A DNA stretch of 64,000 nucleotides from Kribbella pittospori (GTDB taxonomy: Bacteria; Actinomycetota; Actinomycetes; Propionibacteriales; Kribbellaceae), in assembly GCF_004331465.1 (NCBI RefSeq), contig NZ_SJKB01000001.1, positions 124,001 to 188,000 of the forward strand, read 5' to 3'. This document shows positions 1 to 7,678 of this stretch, piece by piece. The notes beneath the pieces are model-generated. The model worked only from the letters and a program-made list of their open reading frames with translations, was not told the DNA's origin and ran no database searches. Position 1 is the stretch's first letter; each line of letters begins with the position of its first letter. A program made the translations under genes and the position numbers.

Positions 1-920
1 GTTCGGGCTGCGAGCAAGGAGCAGGCGGTCCGGGATGCGGTGGGGAGCGGGTGGGATTCGCGGTTGCGGATCTGGCGAAGGATGACGGGTGGGATGCGGC
101 GATGAAGGGTGTGGATTACGTGCTGCATGTCGCGTCGCCGCTCGGGGATGAGGGGGCGAAGGATCCGGATGCGCTGATCGTGCCGGCGCGCGATGGGGCG
201 TTGCGGGTGCTGCGGGCCGCGACTCGGGCGGGAGTGAAGCGCGTGGTGATGACCTCGGCTGCGAACTCCGCGAGTCCGGCGTCGTACAAGTCCGAGGGCG
301 TCACGGACGAGACGCTGTGGACAATCGACTCGCCGTCGCTGCCCGCGTACCGGCGTTCGAAAACCCTTGCGGAGAAGGCGGTCTGGGACTTCATGGAGGG
401 GTACGACGGTCCGACCCAGCTGACGACCGTGCTCCCTGGTGCGGTGTTCGGGCCGATCCTGACGTCGGACAACGTCGGTACGACGCAGATCATCCAGCGG
501 ATGCTGATGGGGAAGATGCCGGGTACGCCGAAGATCGGGCTGGAGGTTGTGGACGTCCGCGACCTGGTGGAGCTGCACATCCGCGCGATGGTTGCGCCGG
601 AGGCGGCGGGTCAGCGGTTCCTCGGCACCGGCGAGTTCGTCTGGATGCGGGAGATCGCGGCAGCGCTCAAGGAGGCGCTCGGTCCGCAGGCTGCGAAGGT
701 GCCCACCCGCCAGCTCCCGAACTTCATGGTGCGGCTTGCCGCGATCACCGACCCGTCGCTGCGGGCGATCACGATCTCGCTGGGGCGCCGCAACCGCCAC
801 AGCACGGAGAAGGCTGAGCGTGTGCTCGGTTGGAAGGCGCGCCCCGCCGCCCAGACGGTCGTTGAATGCGCCCAGAGTCTGATCGCGCACGGCGTCGTAC
901 CCGAAGTTGCCGCCCGGTGA
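1..920 (+). pseudogene. NAD(P)-dependent epimerase/aldehyde reductase, 5' end cut off and frameshifted
   Basis: Extended short-chain dehydrogenase of the dihydroflavonol-reductase/aldehyde-reductase type. From about base 51 to the stop at 918-920 the frame reads FAVADL, DYVLHVASP, MTSAANSAS and the catalytic YRRSK (Tyr and Lys), in family order. The bases before 49 also look coding, but in a different frame: they read VRAASKEQAVRDAV, which is the segment expected just before FAVADL. The frame must therefore change inside the G-rich stretch at about 40-55. The Rossmann glycine motif lies outside the window. The lesion may be genuine or an assembly error. A TetR gene follows 67 bp downstream on the same strand and may regulate it (inference). 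Confidence 0.7.
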
Positions 921-953
921 CCTGTCGGCTCGAGGCGATTGTGGACGAGTCGA

Positions 954-963
954 TTGTCGACAA
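954..963. promoter_or_regulatory. Palindrome upstream of the TetR gene
   Basis: TTGTCGACAA is a perfect 10-bp palindrome, 25 bp before the start codon of the TetR gene. A similar TTGTGGACGAG lies 14 bp to the left. The position suits an autoregulatory TetR operator, but that is inference. Confidence 0.35.
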
Positions 964-987
964 CCTTGGTCGTGACAGGGTTGCCGT

Positions 988-1635
988 ATGAACGACGCTG
1001 CCCCGAGGAGTGCCCGGCGAGACTCTGTGCGGAACCGTGAGCGGCTCGTCGAAGCCGCGCGGGAGGTGTTCGCCGAGCACGGGTTCGGCGCCACCCTCGA
1101 CGACATCGCCCGGCATGCGGGCCTCGGCACCGGGACGGCGTACCGGAACTTCCCGAACAAGCGCGCGATCGCCGCCGAAGTACTGCGGGAAGCCACGGAA
1201 CAGCTCGCGGTCGACGCACGTGAGGCCCTGGAGGTCAAGGACCCGTGGGATGCGCTCGTGCAGTTCTTCGAGCGCACGGGCGCTCGGCAGGCCGCCAACC
1301 GAGGACTGTACGAAACCCTTACCGGGCAAGGCGATGACGAGGTCCAGGCCCGCATCTGGCCCGAGATCGTTGCCGCAGTCACCGAACTCTTCAACCGTGC
1401 GTACCGCGCCGGCGCGATCCGCCCCGACGCCGCGGTCCAGGACATCGCCGCGATCTTCGCCCTGCTCGGCCCCGCCTTCGAGCTGAGCCGAGCCATCGAC
1501 CCCAACCTGTGGCGCCGCTACCTGGCCCTCCTCCTCGACGCCCTCCGCCCCGCGAACCACCCCGACCTCCCCGTCGGCCCGCCCCCCGTCGAATCCCTGG
1601 ACCTCATCCTCCGCGCCAGCAAACGCAACCATTAG
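988..1635 (+). CDS. TetR/AcrR-family transcriptional regulator
   Basis: A 215-residue repressor-type protein. The N-terminus has the TetR HTH (LVEAAREVF, then FGATLDDIARHAGLGTGTAYRNFPNK, about residues 18-60). The rest is the variable all-helical ligand-binding domain. The ATG at 988 was chosen because the TetR helix begins about 15 residues later, as is usual. The gene follows the reductase on the same strand and overlaps the end of the convergent flavin oxidoreductase gene by 4 bp. The ligand is unknown; the adjacent reductase gene is the likely target. Confidence 0.85.
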   Translation: MNDAAPRSARRDSVRNRERLVEAAREVFAEHGFGATLDDIARHAGLGTGTAYRNFPNKRAIAAEVLREATEQLAVDAREALEVKDPWDALVQFFERTGARQAANRGLYETLTGQGDDEVQARIWPEIVAAVTELFNRAYRAGAIRPDAAVQDIAAIFALLGPAFELSRAIDPNLWRRYLALLLDALRPANHPDLPVGPPPVESLDLILRASKRNH

Positions 1636-2738
1636 GTCAGGGCGGTCAGTGCTGGGTGGCGTTGGGCCAGGTAGGCGCTTCGGACGATTGTTTCTTTGTA
1701 CTTCGCGGCGGTCCGGCCGGTGAGCACGGCCTCGACTGGGGTGTCGTCTGCGCGGACGAACTGGATCAGGGCGTCGTGACGGCCCAAGCTGATGCACTGG
1801 TTGAAGTACCGGAAGTGCAGATCCCGCGGCTCGCGCCCCGCTAGGCGATCGGTCAGAGCGCGGACGGCGTGCGCCGCAGCGGGGATCCCGGTTGCGCAGG
1901 CCATCCGCAGTTCCTGGCCGGTGTTCCGTCGTACGGCGGCTGCATCGCCCACTGCGTAGACGTCTGGATGCGACACCGATCGCAGCGTCCCGTCCACAAC
2001 CATCCGGCCCCGTGAGTCGACTGCGAACCCCGCCTCCGCAGCCAGCCTCGACACCTCGAACCCGGTCGTCCACACCACGATGTCGGCCTCGAGCCGATCA
2101 TTGCCGTCGAGCGGCAGACCCGAACCGTCGACCGACGCCACCCGCACACCTTCGACGCGCGAGATCCCGAGACGCTTGAACGTCCTGTGCAGATGCCGTC
2201 GCCCACGATCCGACAACCCGGCGCCGAACTCGCTGCTCGTCACCAGCCGCACCTCCCGACCCGGGTAGGTCTCAGCGATCTCGGTCGCGACCTCGATGCC
2301 CGTCAGACCACCACCCACGACCGCGACCGACCCCTCCTTCTCCAACCGCTCCCGCAGCCGCGTCGCATTGTCGACATCCGCCACCGTGTACGCGTACTCA
2401 CTTGTCCCAGGCACCGAACTCAGATCGGTACGACTCCCCAACGCATAGATCAGTACGTCGTACCGCAGCTCCTGCCCGGTCAGTACGACGGTCCGCCGGT
2501 CCGCGTCGATGTGGATGACGCGATCGGCGACGAAGTCGACCCCGGTGCCTTCGAGCAGCTCCTTGATCGGACGCTCCGGCAGCTCCTGCCCGGACGCCAG
2601 CTGATGCATCCGGACCCGCTCGACGAACGTGTCCCGGGCGTTGACCAGCGTGACCGGCGCCCCGGTACGGCGAGCAGCCAGCTTGGACGCGACCATCCCG
2701 GAGTACCCGGCTCCCAGTACGACGATGTGCGGTGTCAT
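1632..2738 (-). CDS. NAD(P)/FAD-dependent oxidoreductase, NDH-2-like
   Basis: 368 residues with two Rossmann folds. The FAD-binding GAGYSG is at residues 9-14 and the NAD(P)-binding GGGLTG at 142-147. A C-terminal DVYAVGDAAAV is the GD motif that contacts FAD. This is the fold of type II NADH dehydrogenases and related membrane-associated pyridine-nucleotide/disulfide oxidoreductases. The true electron acceptor cannot be read from the sequence. The start at 2738 was chosen because AAAGGAG lies just upstream; the frame stays open further upstream but only through shadow sequence. It is divergent from the cupin/sigma operon, and oxidoreductase genes are typical partners of ECF41 sigma factors. 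Confidence 0.85.
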   Translation of the reverse strand: MTPHIVVLGAGYSGMVASKLAARRTGAPVTLVNARDTFVERVRMHQLASGQELPERPIKELLEGTGVDFVADRVIHIDADRRTVVLTGQELRYDVLIYALGSRTDLSSVPGTSEYAYTVADVDNATRLRERLEKEGSVAVVGGGLTGIEVATEIAETYPGREVRLVTSSEFGAGLSDRGRRHLHRTFKRLGISRVEGVRVASVDGSGLPLDGNDRLEADIVVWTTGFEVSRLAAEAGFAVDSRGRMVVDGTLRSVSHPDVYAVGDAAAVRRNTGQELRMACATGIPAAAHAVRALTDRLAGREPRDLHFRYFNQCISLGRHDALIQFVRADDTPVEAVLTGRTAAKYKETIVRSAYLAQRHPALTALT

Positions 2739-2789
2739 GTGCGCACTCCTTTCGACATGACACCTGACAAATCGAGACGGCCCGAACGT

Positions 2790-2809
2790 GACGTGACGAC
2801 GGTCACGTC
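2790..2809. promoter_or_regulatory. 8-4-8 inverted repeat in the divergent promoter region
   Basis: GACGTGAC and GTCACGTC are perfect inverted arms separated by GACG. The site lies between the divergent oxidoreductase and cupin genes, about 65 bp from the cupin start. It is a likely protein-binding site; no regulator can be named. Confidence 0.5.
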
Positions 2810-2816
2810 CGAGGCC

Positions 2817-2844
2817 TGTCACGCACGCAGACCGCTGCCCGGTC
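2817..2844 (+). promoter_or_regulatory. Possible ECF41-type promoter of the cupin/sigma operon
   Basis: TGTCACG at 2817-2823 and GGTC at 2841-2844 are 17 bp apart. Each differs by one base from the reported ECF41 pair TGTCACA and CGTC. The -10-like element lies 29 bp before the cupin ATG. Autoregulation by the downstream sigma factor is inferred from this resemblance. Confidence 0.35.
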
Positions 2845-2873
2845 AGGTCGGCATCGTCTACGAGGAGGAAGAC

Positions 2874-3398
2874 ATGCCACAGCAGAAGGCGGTCCTGATG
2901 CGCGGCGCGGAGGCCGAGCGGCTCGGCGATCCGCCGAACATGACCTGGCTGATTGCCGACGCCGAGCACACCAACGGCATCATGAACGTCGTCCGCACCA
3001 CGCTCGGAGCCGGCGTCGACGGACCGCCGCCGCACTTCCACAAGGAATCGCCGGAGATGTTCTACCTGCTCGACGGCGCGCTGCGAATCCTGGCGGGCGA
3101 CCAGGTCGTCACGGTCGACAAGGGCGACTACCTGCTCGTCCCGCCGCTGATGCCGCACGCCTGGGGTACGCCGATGGAGGTCGGCGCGGACGTGCTGATC
3201 GTCAAGGCGCCCGGGAACAACCGGTTCGACTACTTCCGGCTGGGCGACAGGATCCGTCGCGGCCAAGCGGAACCTGCCGAGGTGCTGGCGACAGCGGAGA
3301 CGTTCGACAATACTTTTGTCGACAATGAGGTGTGGCGGCACGAGCTCGCCGTTCGGGAAGGTGAGCGGCGACAGTTCATCCCCTTCCCGGAGAACTGA
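2874..3398 (+). CDS. Cupin-domain protein
   Basis: 174 residues with a single cupin beta-barrel. The first cupin motif is clear: H54 and H56 (PHFHKE), followed by E60 and a glycine turn. H95 (LMPHAW) completes a likely metal site. The catalysed reaction, if any, is unknown. The ATG at 2874 follows a strong GAGGAGG. The stop overlaps the ATG at 3398 of the sigma gene, so the two are surely co-transcribed. Confidence 0.8.
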   Translation: MPQQKAVLMRGAEAERLGDPPNMTWLIADAEHTNGIMNVVRTTLGAGVDGPPPHFHKESPEMFYLLDGALRILAGDQVVTVDKGDYLLVPPLMPHAWGTPMEVGADVLIVKAPGNNRFDYFRLGDRIRRGQAEPAEVLATAETFDNTFVDNEVWRHELAVREGERRQFIPFPEN

Positions 3399-4288
3399 TG
3401 CCGACCGGCACAATCGGGGTCATGGACGACCTGGCCGAGTTCGAGGCGCAGCGACCCCGGATGTTCGGCATCGCCTACCGGATCATCGGTGAGGCGAGCG
3501 AGGCCGAGGACGTCGTACAGGACGCATACCTGCGCTGGCGGTCGGCCGAGGGCGTCACCACCCCGGCCGCCTGGCTGACCACGGTCGTCACCAACCTGTG
3601 CATCAACCGACTCACCTCGGCCCGGGCCCGGCGGGAGCGGTACGTCGGCCCGTGGCTGCCGGAGCCTGTTGCCACGGGCAATGACCCGCTGGAGCTGGCG
3701 GAACGCCGGGACACCATGACCATGGGCTTCCTGGTGCTGCTGGAGAAGCTGACGCCGCCGGAGCGGGCGGTCTTCGTACTGCGGGAGGCGTTCGACTACT
3801 CGCATCGCGACATCGGCGAGGTACTCGGGATCGACGAGGCGAACGCCCGGCAGCTCTACCACCGCGCGCTGACCCGCGTCGGCGACGCGCGGCGCCGGTT
3901 CTCCGCGACACCCGCGGACGGGGTGAAGCTGGTGGAGCGCTTTCTGGCCGCAACCGTCGAGGGCGATGTGGCCGGGCTGGAACAGATCCTGACCGAGGAC
4001 GCGTCGGTCTGGGCCGACGGCGGCGGGAAGGCAACTGCTGCCCGCCATCCGATCTTCGGCCGCGTCGAAGCCGCTCACTACCTGACCGGCCTCGGGAAGA
4101 CCCGGCGCGCGCTGACCGCGACCGTTGCCGTGGGCGAGATCAACGGTGAGCCCGCGATCCTGGTCCACGAGTCCGGTGAGCTCACCGTCATACTTGTGCC
4201 GGAGATCCACGGCGACCGGATCAGCACCATCCGCGCCGTGCTGAACCCTGACAAGCTCGCCTATGTCAAAGGACAGCTCGCAGCATGA
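3398..4288 (+). CDS. RNA polymerase sigma factor, ECF41 (SigJ-like) group
   Basis: 296 residues. Region 2 (residues 14-75, DVVQDAYLRW) and region 4 (115-165, LTPPERAVFVLRE) are followed by a SnoaL-like C-terminal domain. The three signature motifs of ECF41 are all present: WLPEP at 86-90, DGGGK at 207-211 and NPDKL at 283-287. In this group the fused C-terminal domain replaces a separate anti-sigma factor and sets activity. The ATG at 3398 overlaps the cupin stop and has GGAG upstream. The ATG at 3422 (MDDLAEF) is an alternative that fits homologues better. The GNAT gene downstream overlaps by 4 bp. Confidence 0.9.
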   Translation: MPTGTIGVMDDLAEFEAQRPRMFGIAYRIIGEASEAEDVVQDAYLRWRSAEGVTTPAAWLTTVVTNLCINRLTSARARRERYVGPWLPEPVATGNDPLELAERRDTMTMGFLVLLEKLTPPERAVFVLREAFDYSHRDIGEVLGIDEANARQLYHRALTRVGDARRRFSATPADGVKLVERFLAATVEGDVAGLEQILTEDASVWADGGGKATAARHPIFGRVEAAHYLTGLGKTRRALTATVAVGEINGEPAILVHESGELTVILVPEIHGDRISTIRAVLNPDKLAYVKGQLAA

Positions 4289-4830
4289 CGACGTACAGCG
4301 ACTTCCCGGCCGAACTGCTGACCGAGCGCCTGCGACTCCGGAGATGGAAGCCCTCGGACGCCGAGGAGCACCGCGGACTGTGGACCGAGCGCGATCCACG
4401 AGCAGCACACCGGATCGACGCCGACGGACGGCCGACGGTCGAGGAGATGCGCGAGTGGCTGGAGGCGAACCCGCTGGGCACCGAGCCCGGGCTTGGGTTG
4501 CTGCCGATCGAGCGGCGCGACACCGGCGAGTTCGTCGGGTACTGCGGGCTGACGGTAGGGGAGGGGTCGTTCGACGAGCCCGAGATCGCCTACGAGTTGG
4601 CCCGGCGGGCGCATGGACACGGCTACGCCACCGAGGCAGGCCGAGCGGTCGTCGAGGCAGCCGAAGCCACCGGGCGTCGGCGCTTGTGGGCCACTGTGCG
4701 GGAGTGGAACGCGCCGTCGTTCCGGGTGCTCGAGAAGCTCGGTTTTCACCGCAGCGACCGGGTCACCGAGGACCCGGAGCGCGGCGACCTGATCTGGATG
4801 ACCCGCGAGCTCGGTCAGCCGACGGAGTAG
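4285..4830 (+). CDS. GNAT-family N-acetyltransferase, RimJ/RimL-like
   Basis: 181 residues. The start TERLRLRRWKPSDAEE is the opening typical of the RimJ/RimL branch. The acetyl-CoA site reads AHGHGYATEAGRAVV at about residues 111-125, and a VREWNAPSFRVLEKLGF C-terminal signature follows. The substrate is unknown and could be a protein N-terminus or a small amine. Its ATG overlaps the sigma stop (ATGA), so it closes the ECF41 operon. Its last codons are part of a 23-bp tandem repeat. Confidence 0.8.
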   Translation: MTTYSDFPAELLTERLRLRRWKPSDAEEHRGLWTERDPRAAHRIDADGRPTVEEMREWLEANPLGTEPGLGLLPIERRDTGEFVGYCGLTVGEGSFDEPEIAYELARRAHGHGYATEAGRAVVEAAEATGRRRLWATVREWNAPSFRVLEKLGFHRSDRVTEDPERGDLIWMTRELGQPTE

Positions 4831-4875
4831 AGCTCGGTCAGCTCTCGGCGCAGAGCTCGGTCAGCCGTCGGCGTA
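4807..4875. repeat. Three tandem copies of a 23-bp unit across two convergent gene ends
   Basis: Units at 4807-4829, 4830-4852 and 4853-4875 all begin GAGCTCGGTCAGC. Copy 1 encodes the last residues of the GNAT protein (ELGQPTE), and copy 3 would encode nearly the same tail. Copy 3 also contains the stop of the convergent VOC gene. Confidence 0.8.
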
Positions 4876-5256
4876 GAGACAGAACGGATGGCCGGCCGGG
4901 TCGAGGAGGACGCGGACTTCCTTCTGCGGCTGGAAGTCGGCCACAGTCGCGCCGAGCTCGACGGCATGGGCGACGGCCGCCTCGAGATCGCCGACCTCGA
5001 TGTCGAGGTGCATCATCATGTGCTGTTTGCCGTCCTCGGCCGGCCAGGTCGGGCGGACCCACTCGGCCGACGTCTGGGACTGGAAGGCCAGGTAGGTCTC
5101 GGAGTTCCCCGGCACGGCCAGGGTGAACTCGTTCGGCTCGTTCTTGTGGATCTCCCAGCCGAGCACCGCGTGGTAGAACAACCCGAGCGCCTGCGGATCC
5201 GGCGCATCGATCACGGTGCCGAACCAATGACCCTTCGACGAACGTCCCCGGAGCAT
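4861..5256 (-). CDS. VOC (glyoxalase/bleomycin-resistance) family protein
   Basis: 131 residues forming two beta-alpha-beta-beta-beta units. It begins GHWFGTVIDAPDPQALGLFY and ends LLDPAGHPFCLYADG, a usual VOC C-terminus. The protein is likely metal-dependent or a binding protein; the substrate is unknown. AGGAGG lies just before the ATG at 5256. It is divergent from the NUDIX gene, with a short shared promoter region. Confidence 0.8.
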   Translation of the reverse strand: MLRGRSSKGHWFGTVIDAPDPQALGLFYHAVLGWEIHKNEPNEFTLAVPGNSETYLAFQSQTSAEWVRPTWPAEDGKQHMMMHLDIEVGDLEAAVAHAVELGATVADFQPQKEVRVLLDPAGHPFCLYADG

Positions 5257-5264
5257 GCGTCCTC

Positions 5265-5291
5265 CTAGTCTGGAAGTCTGTACGAGACTAG
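5265..5291. promoter_or_regulatory. Inverted repeat in the VOC/NUDIX divergent promoter
   Basis: CTAGTCT (5265-5271) and AGACTAG (5285-5291) are 7-bp inverted arms. Each contains TAGTCT in the reading direction of one of the two genes and could serve as a -10 element, so the divergent promoters would be nearly symmetrical. Confidence 0.35.
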
Positions 5292-5295
5292 ACCC

Positions 5296-5820
5296 GTGAA
5301 CCGACAGGACGACCTGGCCGCCGAAGGTGAACCGGAGAAGGAGTTCAACCCCGGAATCGCGGCGAGGTTGCCGCGCAAGACCGTGGCCGGCGGCGCATTG
5401 ATCCGCGACGAGGCCGGCCGCATCCTCTTCCTCGAACCGACGTACAAACCGACCCTCGACATCCCCGGGGGCATCGCCGAGTACGACGAATCGCCGTACG
5501 ACGCCTGCTGCCGCGAGGTCAAGGAGGAGATCGGCCTGGACCTCGAGATCGGCCGCCTCCTCGTCGTCGACTGGGTCCCGGTCCTCGGCGTCTGGACCGA
5601 CGCCCTCGCCTTCGTCTTCGACGGCGGCACCCTCGACGACCACCACCTGTCCGCGCTCACCCCCGACCCCACCGAGGTCCGCACCCACCACTTCCTCACC
5701 CTCCCCGAAGCCACCCCCAACCTCCGCCCCTCCATGACCCGGCGCCTGACCCTCGCCCTCCAAGCCCTCACCAACCCCACCCCCACCTACGCCAACTTCG
5801 GCCGCACAACCTTCAGCTGA
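5296..5820 (+). CDS. NUDIX hydrolase
   Basis: 174 residues. The NUDIX box is complete at residues 58-82: G, five residues, E, seven residues, REVKEEIGL. The three glutamates of REVKEE bind Mg2+ for hydrolysis of a nucleoside-diphosphate-linked substrate, which cannot be specified. The start is GTG at 5296. The last third is extremely rich in C. The stop overlaps the end of the convergent Fic gene by 8 bp. Confidence 0.85.
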   Translation: MNRQDDLAAEGEPEKEFNPGIAARLPRKTVAGGALIRDEAGRILFLEPTYKPTLDIPGGIAEYDESPYDACCREVKEEIGLDLEIGRLLVVDWVPVLGVWTDALAFVFDGGTLDDHHLSALTPDPTEVRTHHFLTLPEATPNLRPSMTRRLTLALQALTNPTPTYANFGRTTFS

Positions 5821-6418
5821 CAGCATTTGCGAGGAGAGCTGCGTAGTCTCCACCATCCGCAGCACGGAGCGCATCGAGATAGTGGCGTCGGGCCTCGCTT
5901 GCCGGCAGGCCGCTGCGAGCGCCCCAACTGAGATGGTCCGGACCGAGGCCCAGGGATTCCGCGAGTGCGCTCGCGACGAGCCGGGCATGCCGGCCGTTGC
6001 CGTTCACGAACGAATGGATGTACACGAGCCGATGGTGAAACCGTACGCAGGTTTCCGAAGAACTGAACGTTCCCCACTCGATCCAGAATCCGGCATCGCC
6101 TAGGAGGGCTTGCAACTCCTCCTGAATGCGCGCAGGTGGAAGGCCGATGGTCGTGTCGCGCTGACGAAGCCGTCCCGCCCACGTCCACACGTCACCGAAC
6201 ATCCGGCGGTGAGTCTCACGAAGGAAGGTGTGGTTGAGCAGATCCTTGGGCTCGAGGTCCTGATCGCCAAGCCAGAGTAACCCGTCGGCGATGTTGGACG
6301 CCTCGGCCTCGTTCAGGTCGTCTCGCGTCCGGATCCACGCGAACTCCTCGGTCAGGTGCTGAGCATCGTCGGCGTCGACCGGAGTCTGGCCGTCCTCCGA
6401 ACCGCCGAGCTCAGTCAC
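5813..6418 (-). CDS. Fic/Doc-family protein, mobile mystery protein B-like
   Basis: 201 residues. It resembles the Fic group catalogued as mobile mystery protein B, which is usually paired with a small XRE gene, as here. The Fic motif is at residues 135-146 (HSFVNGNGRHAR), preceded by an RFHHRLVYIH helix. Fic proteins generally transfer AMP or another group to a protein target. In this one the acidic residue before GNGR is Asn (N139), so canonical AMPylation is uncertain. The GTG at 6418 overlaps the XRE stop (GTGA), so the genes form an operon. A toxin role is inference. Confidence 0.8.
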   Translation of the reverse strand: MTELGGSEDGQTPVDADDAQHLTEEFAWIRTRDDLNEAEASNIADGLLWLGDQDLEPKDLLNHTFLRETHRRMFGDVWTWAGRLRQRDTTIGLPPARIQEELQALLGDAGFWIEWGTFSSSETCVRFHHRLVYIHSFVNGNGRHARLVASALAESLGLGPDHLSWGARSGLPASEARRHYLDALRAADGGDYAALLANAVS

Positions 6419-6762
6419 GCGGCGGAGCGTCCGATCCGATGCGCGACGATCTTGCGCAGTACACGCTGGAAGCCCTCATCCGTCAGGGCCTGAGCCTCCA
6501 GTGCCATCGTCCAAGCGACCTTCTGCGCCTTTGCGATGTCCGACTGGGTCGGCTGCTCGTCCTGCGCGAGGAGACTGAAATCAAGGATCCGCAGAACGCT
6601 GATGACCTTGTCCGCCTCCAACCGAGGGGCTCCGTTCTCCAGGCGGCTGAGCCATTCGCGCGAGACTCCGGCCTGCGCCGCGAGGGCAGCCTGCGACAAC
6701 TGCCGCCGCCGTCGCTCGGCCCGAACGGCCGCACCGAGGTCGTCCATCTGCCCGATCGCCAT
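6415..6762 (-). CDS. XRE-family HTH regulator (partner of the Fic gene)
   Basis: 115 residues with a Cro/CI HTH near the N-terminus (RQLSQAALAAQAGVSREWLSRLENG). The tail has no recognised domain. ATG at 6762 was preferred because GAAGGG stands 7 bp upstream. A GTG at 6795 is in frame but lies inside the dyad that probably serves as operator. The protein is likely the autoregulator, and possibly the antidote, of the Fic protein. Confidence 0.75.
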   Translation of the reverse strand: MAIGQMDDLGAAVRAERRRRQLSQAALAAQAGVSREWLSRLENGAPRLEADKVISVLRILDFSLLAQDEQPTQSDIAKAQKVAWTMALEAQALTDEGFQRVLRKIVAHRIGRSAA

Positions 6763-6778
6763 CTCAGCGCCCTTCGTG

Positions 6779-6824
6779 TGTGATGGTACTGTCACACTCT
6801 AGCTGCTGTGACAGTACCATCACA
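6779..6824. promoter_or_regulatory. Perfect 18-bp-arm dyad, likely XRE/Fic operator
   Basis: Positions 6779-6796 and 6807-6824 are perfect inverted repeats with a 10-bp spacer. Each arm is itself a partial palindrome (TGTGA, 8 bases, TCACA), which suggests two dimer sites. It lies 17 bp upstream of the XRE ATG. Confidence 0.7.
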
Positions 6825-6837
6825 ACCGAGCACCGTC

Positions 6838-7665
6838 CTAGGCAGTGACCAGCAAGGTCGGCCGATACAGCGTCTGACCTGACGTCTCGTCGACGACGGC
6901 GACCCGGACCGATTCCGGAGTGTTGTCGTGATGCGGTACGGCGAAGACGGCGGTCGCCGGGCGGCCGTCATACCTGGCGGTGTAACTGACGAATCGCCAG
7001 TCCTCGTCGTCCCAGTAGTCGTGGATGTCGGATCGCAACAGCCCGTTGACTGCGCGGTACGCCGGACTCAGCAACAGCCGTCGCTGAGTAGCAGCAAGCG
7101 GTACGCCGTCAGTCGCAGTACCGGCGAGCGGATGCGTGATCTGCACCCGCAACCGACGCAGCGGCAGCAGCCAGTACCGATCCAGTTCAGCCGACAGCAT
7201 GACGAACGCGGCGGCCTCCAGCACCAGCACCGCCACCACCGCGACAGAGCCGACCGACCACCACCCATCATCCGCAGCCGTCGCCGCCAAAGCCGTTGCC
7301 AGCAGCAACACCGCACGGCCGATCGCCCGCCGGCCAACGGGTCTGGCCGACGAACCGATGCACCCACAGGACGCATCCGGCACCACGATCTTGGCGTAGA
7401 TCAAGTACCCGGTGAACCCCACCACGAGCGCCACAGCCGCAATAGCCTCGACAATCCATGCCGGCGGCAACAACAAGGCCAACGCGATCACGGCCTCAAT
7501 CACACCGACCGCGCGGTACGCCGGTGCCGCGCGCGTCTCGCCAACCAGGCGAGGCAAGGCGGTCCGCTCCGCACTGTCCCGTCCGACAACTTTGCCGTAC
7601 GACGACCAGAGCAGGAGCAATCCGATGAGCAGCGGCTGGGCAGCCGCCACCTGAGATGCGAACAT
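6838..7665 (-). CDS. MauE/DoxX-like redox-associated membrane protein
   Basis: 275 residues. The N-terminal two thirds hold about four or five membrane helices of the MauE/DoxX type, starting QPLLIGLLLLWSSYGKVVG. A conserved DASCGCIGS between helices is the MauE cysteine motif. MauE proteins are needed for disulfide formation in the Cys-rich methylamine dehydrogenase light chain. The soluble C-terminus is not recognised. GGGAGG lies before the ATG at 7665. It is the last gene of an operon with a Tat-exported protein and a 15-cysteine protein, and the latter is its obvious candidate substrate. Confidence 0.75.
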   Translation of the reverse strand: MFASQVAAAQPLLIGLLLLWSSYGKVVGRDSAERTALPRLVGETRAAPAYRAVGVIEAVIALALLLPPAWIVEAIAAVALVVGFTGYLIYAKIVVPDASCGCIGSSARPVGRRAIGRAVLLLATALAATAADDGWWSVGSVAVVAVLVLEAAAFVMLSAELDRYWLLPLRRLRVQITHPLAGTATDGVPLAATQRRLLLSPAYRAVNGLLRSDIHDYWDDEDWRFVSYTARYDGRPATAVFAVPHHDNTPESVRVAVVDETSGQTLYRPTLLVTA

Positions 7666-7678
7666 CACAGCCTCCCGG

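Noticed and set aside
2817..2858. ECF41 promoter using CGTC at 2855-2858 as the -10
   Set aside because: The spacing from TGTCAC would be 32 bp, too long. The GGTC at 2841-2844 fits better.
2739..3413. Possible N-terminal extension of the minus-strand flavin oxidoreductase (open frame continues to 3413)
   Set aside because: It is the complement of the cupin gene, which has a clear motif and ribosome-binding site. The oxidoreductase start at 2738 has its own AAAGGAG and begins right at the Rossmann motif.
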